DNA from: Halobacteriovoraceae bacterium
Lineage (GTDB): Bacteria > Bdellovibrionota > Bacteriovoracia > Bacteriovoracales > Bacteriovoracaceae
Assembly: GCA_018663815.1 (NCBI GenBank)
Contig: JABJPQ010000029.1
Span: 1 to 7,658 of the forward strand
Reading direction: 5' to 3'
DNA: 7,658 nt
Of this stretch, positions 1 to 6,111 are shown piece after piece (within the stretch, counting starts at the first letter, position 1; every line of letters begins with the position of its first letter). A program made the position numbers and the translations under genes. Under the pieces are notes generated by a model. It was not told the origin of the DNA. It saw nothing but the letters and a program-made list of their open reading frames with translations, and did no database searches.

Positions 1-544
1 CCGTCACTTCAATTAGCTGAGCTTGAGTAGCAGCATCGCCATCACCGTCACCACTACCTGCATTCGCCTGTGCTTCGGCCAATAGTTTTTCTAGTTCTTC
101 AATTCGCTCTTCTTTAGCTTTAACTGTTCCTTCAAGATCAGCATTCTTAGTCTCTAGATCACTAATGACATTTAGCTTCGCCGACAATTCACTTTGCAAT
201 CTTGCAACCTCAGCTTTAAGTGCCTCATCTCCCCCACCATCAACACTAACGTGAGAGGTTGTTGGCAGTTGATCAAGCGGCATAACAGAAGGAATACTTG
301 AAGGATCAACATCAAGACCTCCTCCTCTAAAAAGAGAAGATTTAAGTGCAGTAGAGTTTTGAATAATTGAGTCTAAATAATTCTTAACCACAGTTGCTGG
401 AATTTGATGTTTTAGGTTATGATATTTTTTTCTATTATAAAAATATACCCACAGAATAATTGCGGATAAAATCACCAACAACCCCATCTGTAAGACAAAA
501 ATTTGGGTGGTGTATTTATCTAAATAATTAAGTATTGCTTCCAA
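1..544 (-). CDS. Membrane-anchored coiled-coil protein, function unknown (3' end outside window)
   Basis: I do not recognise this family. The visible 181 residues begin at a TTG codon (544-542), chosen because a strong GGAGGG ribosome binding site lies 6 nt upstream; the first in-frame ATG is residue 20, inside the membrane segment, and has no such site. Residues about 15-36 form one hydrophobic segment (IFVLQMGLLVILSAIILWVY) followed by basic residues RKK at 38-40, so the rest is probably cytoplasmic. Residues 41-105 are a mixed, probably flexible region with Pro, Ser and Gly. Residues about 106-160 are heptad-like and rich in Leu, Glu, Lys and Ala, as in a parallel coiled coil. A Gly/Asp/Ser linker (GSGDGDGD, 163-170) follows, and the frame is still open at the edge. 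It may be a scaffold or envelope-organising protein, but nothing visible shows an enzymatic role. It has its own likely promoter. Confidence 0.8.
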   Translation of the reverse strand, partial: MEAILNYLDKYTTQIFVLQMGLLVILSAIILWVYFYNRKKYHNLKHQIPATVVKNYLDSIIQNSTALKSSLFRGGGLDVDPSSIPSVMPLDQLPTTSHVSVDGGGDEALKAEVARLQSELSAKLNVISDLETKNADLEGTVKAKEERIEELEKLLAEAQANAGSGDGDGDAATQAQLIEVT

Positions 545-550
545 GCTAAT

Positions 551-556
551 CCCTCC
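551..556 (-). promoter_or_regulatory. Strong ribosome binding site fixing a TTG start
   Basis: On the minus strand this reads GGAGGG, with 6 nt to the TTG codon at 544-542. It is one of the best Shine-Dalgarno matches in the window and is the main reason for choosing the TTG start of the coiled-coil protein. Confidence 0.75.
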
Positions 557-588
557 GTGGATATTACCGCATTTGGTATAACATATTA

Positions 589-617
589 ATTATATGGACT
601 AAGTTGAAAATATGCAA
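589..617 (-). promoter_or_regulatory. Sigma70-type promoter for the coiled-coil protein gene
   Basis: On the minus strand a perfect -10 box, TATAAT (594-589), lies exactly 17 nt downstream of a partial -35 box, TTGCAT (617-612). Transcription would start near 582 and give a leader of roughly 37 nt ending in the GGAGGG site. The 545-646 gap contains no other gene. A second TATAAT (627-622) has no good -35 partner at the usual distance. I see no convincing hairpin-plus-T-run terminator after the phosphatase gene stop at 647, so read-through from the upstream operon is also possible. Confidence 0.55.
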
Positions 618-646
618 ACGCATTATAAAGAGAAAAAAATACCCAA

Positions 647-1492
647 CTATTTCGATATTTTCCCTAAGATATGGGAATGAAGTGGATCACTGGCCGCAAT
701 GACAGAGTCTTTATCTATGTTAAACCTTTTTCCATCAAAGTCTGTCACTTTTACTCCAGCTTCTCTGCAAATTAAAGTCGCAGCAGCGACATCCCAAGGC
801 TTTAAATTTTGTTCCCAATAAGCATCAAAATTTCCATTTGCAACATAACAAAGTTCCAAAGCCGCACTTCCTAATCTTCTGACGGCCCGAGCTCCTACAA
901 TGTTTTTTCTAAAAGTTGATAATTGTCGTTCAAACTTATGGGTAATATCGTAAACCGGAGCTGGTGAAAAAATACATTCATTCATTTTTTTATCATTAAA
1001 CGCATTTTCAAGTTTATACGTTTTAAGTGGGTTAATTCTAAAATCAATTAAAAAAGCTCCTTGATCTTTTGCCGCAAAAAAACACTCTCCTGAAAGTGGG
1101 TTATACACCAAACCTGCCAAGCCTTTACCATTGTGCATAAGAGCAATTGAAACAGCGTAGATAGGAATTCCATTAACAAAATTATTTGTTCCATCAAGTG
1201 GATCTATAATCCAAACAAATTCAGCCCCTTTATACTGTGATAGTCGTCTTTTATTTTTAGAGTAATCTTCTTCAGACATGATTTTATGTTTAGGAAACTT
1301 ATTCGTTATGGCCTGTAAAATAAATTCTTCTGAAGCTTCATCCGCTTCAGATGCAATTCCCTCATGCCCCTTATTAATAATACTGAGCATTTTGCGCTCT
1401 TTTTGGTATTGCAATATTATTTCACCTGCTTCATAGCCAATATCTTGCATAAACTTGAGGAGGTCATTAATATTTTTTTTATTAATCTTCAT
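647..1492 (-). CDS. Inositol monophosphatase family protein (SuhB/CysQ-like sugar phosphatase)
   Basis: This is a Mg2+-dependent phosphomonoesterase of the IMPase fold, 281 aa, close to the usual 260-280. The family signature is clear: acidic metal ligand in SEED (E74/E75), motif DPLDGTNNF (D97, D100, T102), and C-terminal motif WDVAA (D234) followed by REAGVKVTDFDG. No signal peptide is seen, so it should be cytoplasmic. The N-terminal family stretch DLVTxAD appears here as EGIASEAD, a mild deviation. The substrate cannot be assigned: family members act on inositol phosphates, 3'-phosphoadenosine 5'-phosphate, fructose bisphosphate or histidinol phosphate. The ATG at 1492 overlaps the end of yacG by 11 nt and lacks a good Shine-Dalgarno, which suggests translational coupling. 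M15 is a possible shorter start but is no better supported. It is last in the aminotransferase-yacG-phosphatase operon. Confidence 0.93.
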   Translation of the reverse strand: MKINKKNINDLLKFMQDIGYEAGEIILQYQKERKMLSIINKGHEGIASEADEASEEFILQAITNKFPKHKIMSEEDYSKNKRRLSQYKGAEFVWIIDPLDGTNNFVNGIPIYAVSIALMHNGKGLAGLVYNPLSGECFFAAKDQGAFLIDFRINPLKTYKLENAFNDKKMNECIFSPAPVYDITHKFERQLSTFRKNIVGARAVRRLGSAALELCYVANGNFDAYWEQNLKPWDVAAATLICREAGVKVTDFDGKRFNIDKDSVIAASDPLHSHILGKISK

Positions 1493-1700
1493 TTGAATCT
1501 GTTAATAGTGTTTCTAAAAGTTCAGGGCTTTCAATATAAACTGAGTTGTCCTTACCAGCAATGGCATAACTTTCATCAAACCAATGTCCCATATCAACCA
1601 TTTTACATCTTTCATTACAAAAGGGTCTAAACTCTGATGTGTAATAGTTAAACTTTTTTTTACAACTTGGGCAATTCACTTCTAGTTTTTTAGCTTCCAT
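1482..1700 (-). CDS. yacG: YacG-family zinc-ribbon protein (DNA gyrase inhibitor YacG)
   Basis: A small zinc protein of 72 aa; the E. coli protein is 65 aa and binds GyrB, inhibiting gyrase. The four zinc-ligand cysteines are at 10, 13, 28 and 32 (CPSC then CNERC). The family signature RPFCNERCKMVDMGHW continues into FDESYAIAG, matching the usual WxDExYxIxG. An acidic tail ends the protein. I chose the ATG at 1700-1698 rather than the longer frame from 1754: the 18 extra residues are hydrophobic and unlike the family, they lie inside the aminotransferase gene, and AGGA (1709-1706) is 5 nt upstream of the chosen start. It overlaps the aminotransferase gene by 11 nt and the phosphatase gene by 11 nt. 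In E. coli yacG lies near coaE, so proximity to CoA genes recurs, though that may be chance. Gyrase inhibition in this organism is inferred from family only. Confidence 0.92.
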   Translation of the reverse strand: MEAKKLEVNCPSCKKKFNYYTSEFRPFCNERCKMVDMGHWFDESYAIAGKDNSVYIESPELLETLLTDSNED

Positions 1701-2472
1701 ATTTTTCCTGACAAAAATAAAAAAAATTCTGTTTAAGCTTATCATTAATAGCATAGCGCTTATTATTAATCACCTCAACAGGTATTAATCCTTTCACACT
1801 GTTTAGAAGATACACGTGATCATATTGAGTAAGCCCATCTTGGTTAATAATTTTTTCTTCAAATAACACCTTTCTTTGGTCACAGTACTCAGCAAAAAGC
1901 GCAAGAGTAACTCCTCTTAAGAAAAAATCTCCCTGAGGTGTAAAAAATTCTCCGTCGCGCTCAAAAATGATATTTGAGCTGCTCGCTTCAGTCACTTCTT
2001 GTTGACTTGTAAAAAGAACATCATCAAACCCATCACGAATAGCTTGTTTTTTAAAATGTAAACTTTGAAAATAGCTCCCAGACTTGATTGGCACATAATG
2101 ACGACTATAAGGTGATTCAAATATCTTTAATTTAAGTGACTTTTCCTGGGTACTAGCAAGGTCATTAATCGTGATCTTGACGGCAATGTCTTCTTGGCTA
2201 AAATGGGCCGTAGCCAAAGAAAGTTTCCCTTTAGTGTAGAAACTAATCCTAAAGTAATGATTAGGATTTTCTTTACAAAGAGTGGCAAAGTCAAATTGTT
2301 GCAAAAAATATTTCTTAAATTGTTCTAAAGATAAATGATCTAGCCCATATGTACGCACCACTGCATTATATAGCCGATCTATATGTTGTTGAAATCCAAA
2401 GACAATTGATGAGTTAGTCCTAAAAGAAGTAAAAACTGACTCACCGTACAATTCATGGCGCATTTTAAACAT
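1690..2472 (-). CDS. Class IV PLP-dependent aminotransferase (aminodeoxychorismate lyase-like or branched-chain/D-amino acid aminotransferase-like)
   Basis: A fold-type IV PLP enzyme of 260 aa, near PabC size (about 270) and shorter than typical branched-chain aminotransferases (about 300). The likely Schiff-base lysine is K130 in PIKSGSYFQSL. The cofactor-binding glutamate is E162 in TEASSSNIIF, followed by DGEFFTP and LRGVTL, the family's DGxxxTP and LxGITR motifs. The C-terminal NSVKGLIPV resembles the NSxRGxxPV of aminodeoxychorismate lyases. The SSSN in place of the GPGEN common in branched-chain enzymes also leans to PabC. No pabA or pabB partner is in the window, while the divergent neighbours make pantothenate from 2-ketoisovalerate, so a valine aminotransferase role is an alternative. 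No clear Shine-Dalgarno precedes the ATG at 2472; M4 (2463) is another possible start. It is first in a three-gene minus-strand operon. Confidence 0.85.
   Translation of the reverse strand: MFKMRHELYGESVFTSFRTNSSIVFGFQQHIDRLYNAVVRTYGLDHLSLEQFKKYFLQQFDFATLCKENPNHYFRISFYTKGKLSLATAHFSQEDIAVKITINDLASTQEKSLKLKIFESPYSRHYVPIKSGSYFQSLHFKKQAIRDGFDDVLFTSQQEVTEASSSNIIFERDGEFFTPQGDFFLRGVTLALFAEYCDQRKVLFEEKIINQDGLTQYDHVYLLNSVKGLIPVEVINNKRYAINDKLKQNFFYFCQEKYGS
1706..1709 (-). promoter_or_regulatory. Ribosome binding site deciding the yacG start
   Basis: AGGA on the minus strand, 5 nt before the ATG at 1700. It lies within the last codons of the aminotransferase gene and supports the 72-aa form of YacG over the 90-aa open frame. 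Confidence 0.6.
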
Positions 2473-2518
2473 GCTTTTTTATACATTGACCTATGGAGAT
2501 TGAACAGATGGATTTGTC
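2473..2518. promoter_or_regulatory. Divergent promoter region between the aminotransferase and the CoA operon
   Basis: These 46 nt separate the two divergent start codons and must hold, or sit very near, the control signals for both operons. On the minus strand TATAAA (2483-2478) is a -10 candidate; on the plus strand TATACA (2480-2485) overlaps it. Neither has a convincing -35 at 17 nt. Start-site placement would leave the aminotransferase message nearly leaderless if the minus-strand box is used. No operator palindrome or riboswitch-sized leader is present. The assignment of boxes is weak; that the region is regulatory follows from the divergent layout. Confidence 0.4.
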
Positions 2519-3457
2519 ATGGTAATTATAGGCGTGAAAAAAGAGAGAGAATTATCTATTATTGGCTTTGGGAATCAAGCAAAATCTTGGTCCCTAAACT
2601 TGCGCGATTCGGGCTATAATGTCTTTATTGGGCTAAGAAAAAACTCAAGCTCTCAAGCTGCAGCAAACTCGCTTGGTTTTAAAACATTTTGTTTTGAGCA
2701 GGATGAAATCCCCACTGATGCATTTGCTCTTTTAATTCCCGACGATCAGCACGAACAAGCACTAAAAATATTAACGGCCGTAAACCATTCAAAAAAAGCT
2801 GGTCTTTATGCCCATGGCTTCTCACTTGATCAAAACCACTTAGCTGATAAGTACCCTCATTGGGATCATGTTTTATTAGCCCCAAAGTCCATCGCCAGCG
2901 AACTTCGTTTCCTATATGAAACGAAAGGAAGCTTAGGTGGTTTTTATTCCCTTGATGCTGCTAACAATTTCACACTTTCACAGCTAACAGAGCTGGCTAC
3001 GGCCATTGGGCTAACAAATATTTACCCCGCCAGTGCAAAAGAAGAAACTCAGGCAGATCTTTTTTCTGAACAAACAATTCTTTGTTCTCTTTTGCCCTAT
3101 GGAATTTTAGAAGTTTATAACACTTTAATTAAAAGGGGCTATTCAAATGAGCTAGCTTTTTATGAGTGCTTTTATGAAAGTAAACTCATCATCGATACAA
3201 TGCTAAAAAGAGGTCCCAAAGATTTTTTTAATCTTATTAGCCCAAATGCTTTAATTGGATCTGAAATCGGAAAAGATCTTTTTATTAATCAAGATTTCAA
3301 AGATAAGCTCAATCATCTCTTAGATAAAATCGAAAACAATCAATTTCAAGAAAGCATCCAAGACGTCGATATCGATAAACTAAGAACAAATATTTCAAAT
3401 TTTTGGCAAGACCAATCCTTACATAATACTTATGAAAAACTTAGAGATACATTATGA
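2519..3457 (+). CDS. Ketol-acid reductoisomerase-like protein, proposed ketopantoate reductase
   Basis: A 312-aa relative of class I IlvC (usual length about 330). The N-terminal Rossmann domain shows GFGNQAKSWSLNLRDSG (residues 16-32), then GLRKNSSS (38-45), whose Arg and Ser suit NADPH. KARI landmarks follow: IPDD (73-76), AHGF with H99, APK with K123, DLFSEQ with D180 and E184, and ECFYESKLI with E216 and E220. The D-x3-E-x31-E-x3-E spacing matches the metal site of class I enzymes, and S241 sits where the substrate serine is expected. The usual APKGPGHxVR is replaced by APKSIASELR, and HELKLI by YESKLI, so the pocket differs. It overlaps panB by 4 nt (ATGA). IlvC of E. coli and Corynebacterium glutamicum can reduce ketopantoate; with no panE here, a dedicated pantoate-forming role is my inference. 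A real acetolactate KARI remains possible. The start is weakly defined: ATG 2519 follows a poor GATGGA site, and GTG 2534 is an alternative. Confidence 0.85.
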   Translation: MVIIGVKKERELSIIGFGNQAKSWSLNLRDSGYNVFIGLRKNSSSQAAANSLGFKTFCFEQDEIPTDAFALLIPDDQHEQALKILTAVNHSKKAGLYAHGFSLDQNHLADKYPHWDHVLLAPKSIASELRFLYETKGSLGGFYSLDAANNFTLSQLTELATAIGLTNIYPASAKEETQADLFSEQTILCSLLPYGILEVYNTLIKRGYSNELAFYECFYESKLIIDTMLKRGPKDFFNLISPNALIGSEIGKDLFINQDFKDKLNHLLDKIENNQFQESIQDVDIDKLRTNISNFWQDQSLHNTYEKLRDTL

Positions 3458-4212
3458 AAAAACTCAACACCCGCTCAATAAGAAAAAGAAAAACAAATCC
3501 TGAAGCAAAAAAGCTACAAATGCTAACTTGTTATGATTTTCAAACTGCAAATGTACTTAATACAACTGAGCTTGACCTTATTTTGGTTGGGGATAGCGTT
3601 GGAAATGTTGTTCTCGGTTACGACACAACGGTGGAAGTCAGCCTAGCAGAAATGAAAATTTTTTCTGCTGCCGTAAAAAGAGGTGCTCCGGATAAGTTTG
3701 TCGTGGCTGATTTACCTTTTGGCTCATACGCAACTTATACAAGTGCGATTGAAAACTCTATCTCTCTTTTTCAATCAACAAAAGTTGAAGCGCTTAAGCT
3801 AGAAGGTGCCAATGAGGAAAATTATAAAATTATTAAACGCCTCACAGAGATAGGCATTCCAGTCATGGGACATATTGGCTTAATGCCTCAATCAGTTCAC
3901 TCACAAGGTGGTTATTATAAACACGGAAAACATCTTGAGGATAAAATACGACTACAAAAGGAAGCTTTAGAACTTGAAGCAGCAGGCTGTTTTGCCATTG
4001 TACTTGAGTGCGTAGAAGCTAGCTTGGCCAAAGAGATCACTGCTCAAATTAATATTCCAACCATTGGCATCGGCTCTGGTGTAGATTGTGATGGGCAAGT
4101 TCTTGTCATCAACGACTTATTAGGCATGACAGAAAATAAACCTAAATTTGTCACACCTGTCGCAAATCTGTTTCAGGTAAAAAAAGAACTCATTTCTAAA
4201 TATCTACAATAA
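3454..4212 (+). CDS. panB: 3-methyl-2-oxobutanoate hydroxymethyltransferase (ketopantoate synthase)
   Basis: PanB transfers a one-carbon unit from 5,10-methylene-tetrahydrofolate to 2-ketoisovalerate, giving ketopantoate, the first committed step to pantothenate. The protein is 252 aa (E. coli 264) and forms a cytoplasmic TIM barrel. Visible motifs are LTCYDF (24-29), VGDSVGNVVLGY (45-56) with metal ligand D47, VADLPFGSY (84-92) with D86, KLEGA (115-119) with E117, MGHIGLMPQS (138-147), and IVLECV (182-187) with the catalytic E185. GIGSG (205-209) and DGQVLVINDLLG (213-224) complete the signature. The ATG overlaps the upstream stop as ATGA, and coaX begins 1 nt after its stop, so it is mid-operon and probably translated by coupling. 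No missing key residue was noticed. Confidence 0.97.
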   Translation: MKKLNTRSIRKRKTNPEAKKLQMLTCYDFQTANVLNTTELDLILVGDSVGNVVLGYDTTVEVSLAEMKIFSAAVKRGAPDKFVVADLPFGSYATYTSAIENSISLFQSTKVEALKLEGANEENYKIIKRLTEIGIPVMGHIGLMPQSVHSQGGYYKHGKHLEDKIRLQKEALELEAAGCFAIVLECVEASLAKEITAQINIPTIGIGSGVDCDGQVLVINDLLGMTENKPKFVTPVANLFQVKKELISKYLQ

Positions 4213-4213
4213 T

Positions 4214-4888
4214 ATGAATCTCACAATCGATATTGGAAATACCAATCAAACATATTCATACTTTAATAATAAAGAACTAACCATAGGAAGTCTCGCACAA
4301 CTATCAACAGACATAAGTATGGCAAAAAAAATACTCGTAAGCTCTGTTAACGATGATTATTTAAACCTCATCCCCAGTCCATATATTTCTATAAAGACAC
4401 TTATAAATAATAATCAACTTCTAGACATGCCCATAAATTACACAAGTACTTTAGGCCAAGATCGCTCAGTACTCGCTTACTATCTTTACAAAAAGTATCC
4501 AGGAACAAGTGTTATCATCGACAGCGGTACATTTACTACGCTAGATATTGTTACTAAAGATGGATACCAAGGGGGATATATTCTTCCGGGTCTTGAAGTG
4601 CTAAAACAGACATACCAAGCAGGCACAAATTTAAGATCCACCAGCTTAGATCCCATAAAAAAAGAGTCGATCCCGACATCAACATCAGCGGCTATGTCGG
4701 CAGGACTAATGGCCACATTCCTTTACCCACTAGAATCAATTATTCAAAAGATAGAAGCTCCCCGCATTTTCATGACAGGGGGAAGTGCCACGATTATTCA
4801 TAATCACTTTGAACAACGACCTCATATTCATTACGAAAAAAACCTTATGCATATGGCACTACAGTTTATTGCGACGGAGGTTTTTTAA
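4214..4888 (+). CDS. coaX: Type III pantothenate kinase
   Basis: CoaX phosphorylates pantothenate with ATP, the first step of CoA synthesis. Type III enzymes are insensitive to CoA feedback and usually need a monovalent cation. The ASKHA-fold signatures are in order: DIGNTN at 6-11 for ATP phosphate binding, GQDR at 81-84 (the family GxDR), IIDSGTFTTLD at 101-111 with the probable catalytic D103, GGYILPG at 120-126, and TGGSA near the C-terminus. At 224 aa it is about 30 residues shorter than typical members; the loss seems to be in the first domain and the C-terminal end rather than in any motif. The usual DxGTAxT has Phe in place of Ala. It starts 1 nt after panB without a clear Shine-Dalgarno, and its stop shares one base with the coaBC start (TAATG). 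Confidence 0.95.
   Translation: MNLTIDIGNTNQTYSYFNNKELTIGSLAQLSTDISMAKKILVSSVNDDYLNLIPSPYISIKTLINNNQLLDMPINYTSTLGQDRSVLAYYLYKKYPGTSVIIDSGTFTTLDIVTKDGYQGGYILPGLEVLKQTYQAGTNLRSTSLDPIKKESIPTSTSAAMSAGLMATFLYPLESIIQKIEAPRIFMTGGSATIIHNHFEQRPHIHYEKNLMHMALQFIATEVF
4876..4880 (+). promoter_or_regulatory. Strong ribosome binding site for coaBC
   Basis: GGAGG lies 7 nt before the ATG at 4888, inside the last codons of coaX. It is the best plus-strand Shine-Dalgarno in the operon and suggests that coaBC is translated independently of, and perhaps more strongly than, its neighbours. Confidence 0.75.
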
Positions 4889-6111
4889 TGAAAATTCTAC
4901 TCGGCGTTTGTGGCTCTATCGCTGCATATAAAACCTATGATTTAGTTCGCTTACTTTATAAAGATGGCCACCAAGTAAAAGTGATTCTCACAACTGGGGC
5001 ACAAAAGTTTATTAAACCGGAAACATTTTTATATTTGGGTGCACAAGAAACCTATTGCGCGGGTGACGACTTTAAACCAGAAAAAAAAATAACCAATGTG
5101 CTCCATATTGACCTTAAAGACTGGTGCGATATTTTTGTGATTGCTCCGGCCAGTGCCAATACTTTGGCCAAGCTAGCTCACGGGCAATGTGATGATTTAT
5201 TATCCAGTGTTTTTCTAAGCGCTGAACAAAAAAGAAAGATTATTTTTCCCGCTATGAATACCCAAATGTATCAAAACACCATCACTCAAAAAAATCTCCA
5301 AATATTATCTCAACTTAACCAAATATTTATTCATCCGCCTAGCTGTGGAGAGCTGGCTTGCGGCGAAGTTGGAGATGGCAAACTCCCCGCGATAGAGGCC
5401 ATTGCTGATTTTGTTCAATGCTATCACCCGCAGATAAAACAAAAAACCATTCTCATTACAACTGGTTCGACAATCGTACCGCTTGATCCTGTTCGATATA
5501 TAACTAATCCTGCCAGCGGAAAAACCGGCTGGGAATTAACTAAAAACTACCTTTCATATGGCCATAAAGTAATCCTTGTTTATGGACACACAGCAAATTT
5601 TCCGGCCATGCACCTAAAACAACACCCCGACCTCATGCTCATAAAAGTACAAACAACAAATGAGATGGCCAGTGCGGTAGCAAAGCACTTTCCTGAATCA
5701 GATGTTTTCATTTCAAGTGCGGCCGTTAGTGATATTGAGGTCAAGTTTCAAGATAAAAAAATAAAAAAATCTGATCAAAAAAGCTCTTTTGATTTTAGCT
5801 GGTCCACAGATATCCTAAAAGAGATGTTACAACAAAAACAACAACAGCTGATTATTGGTTTTGCAGCAGAAACAAATGACCTGCAAGAAAATATGCAAAA
5901 AAAATGGCAAAACAAACCAGTCGATTTATTTATTGGAAATCAAGTTCACAATGGATCAGGCTCCCAGCAACAAGGGTTTGGTGTAGATGAAAATGAATAC
6001 TTTTTATTAGAAAAGGGTAAAGTATCAGGGCCAATAAGTTTATCCAAAGCAGAGCTCGCCAATACCATTCGATTATTTACGGAAGAAAATTATGTTAACC
6101 GTCTTTCATAG
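4888..6111 (+). CDS. coaBC: Bifunctional phosphopantothenoylcysteine decarboxylase / phosphopantothenate-cysteine ligase
   Basis: This fused enzyme makes 4'-phosphopantetheine: the CoaB half joins 4'-phosphopantothenate to cysteine with CTP, and the FMN-dependent CoaC half decarboxylates the product. It is 407 aa, as in E. coli (about 406). In the CoaC half: GVCGSIAAYK (6-15), HIDL with catalytic H73, APASANTLAK (86-95), PAMNTQMY (121-128) with N124, and CGELACGEVGDG (153-164) with the reactive C158. In the CoaB half: TTGSTIVPLDPVRYITNPAS (191-210) with the conserved N207, SSAAVSD (276-282), KKIKK (290-294) with the catalytic lysine region, and GFAAET (324-329). The family's SSGKMG and AAVADY appear as ASGKTG and AAVSDI, which are mild changes. 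Its 3' end overlaps panC by 20 nt. Confidence 0.97.
   Translation: MKILLGVCGSIAAYKTYDLVRLLYKDGHQVKVILTTGAQKFIKPETFLYLGAQETYCAGDDFKPEKKITNVLHIDLKDWCDIFVIAPASANTLAKLAHGQCDDLLSSVFLSAEQKRKIIFPAMNTQMYQNTITQKNLQILSQLNQIFIHPPSCGELACGEVGDGKLPAIEAIADFVQCYHPQIKQKTILITTGSTIVPLDPVRYITNPASGKTGWELTKNYLSYGHKVILVYGHTANFPAMHLKQHPDLMLIKVQTTNEMASAVAKHFPESDVFISSAAVSDIEVKFQDKKIKKSDQKSSFDFSWSTDILKEMLQQKQQQLIIGFAAETNDLQENMQKKWQNKPVDLFIGNQVHNGSGSQQQGFGVDENEYFLLEKGKVSGPISLSKAELANTIRLFTEENYVNRLS

Noticed and set aside
647..680. Possible terminator after the phosphatase gene (TTCCC/GGGAA hairpin on the minus strand)
   Set aside because: The stem is only 5 bp with an 8-nt loop, lies within the coding end, and is not followed directly by a T run; the later T stretch near 632-639 has no hairpin before it.
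1364..1630. Plus-strand open frame of 88 codons opposite the phosphatase and yacG genes
   Set aside because: It lies antisense to two well-supported genes, has no recognisable motif or ribosome binding site, and its composition looks like the reverse of coding sequence.
1701..1754. N-terminal extension of YacG by 18 residues to an upstream ATG
   Set aside because: The extra residues are hydrophobic, unlike any YacG, and lie within the aminotransferase gene; the internal ATG has a good Shine-Dalgarno and gives the family length.
2493..2525. Ten-codon leader frame (MEIEQMDLSW) ending within the reductase-like gene start
   Set aside because: It could couple translation, but it has no ribosome binding site, no run of a regulatory amino acid and no attenuator hairpin after it. 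A frame of this size is expected by chance.
2679..2885. Minus-strand open frame of 68 codons inside the KARI-like gene
   Set aside because: It is fully antisense to a gene with conserved motifs and has no recognisable product.
2519..3457. Calling this gene panE
   Set aside because: The all-KARI pattern (AHGF, APK, DLFSEQ, ECxxESKLI) is clear; PanE belongs to a different reductase family with different motifs. Only the proposed role, not the family, is ketopantoate reductase.
4486..4716. Minus-strand open frame of 76 codons inside coaX
   Set aside because: It is antisense to the conserved CoaX motifs, with no start signal or family resemblance.
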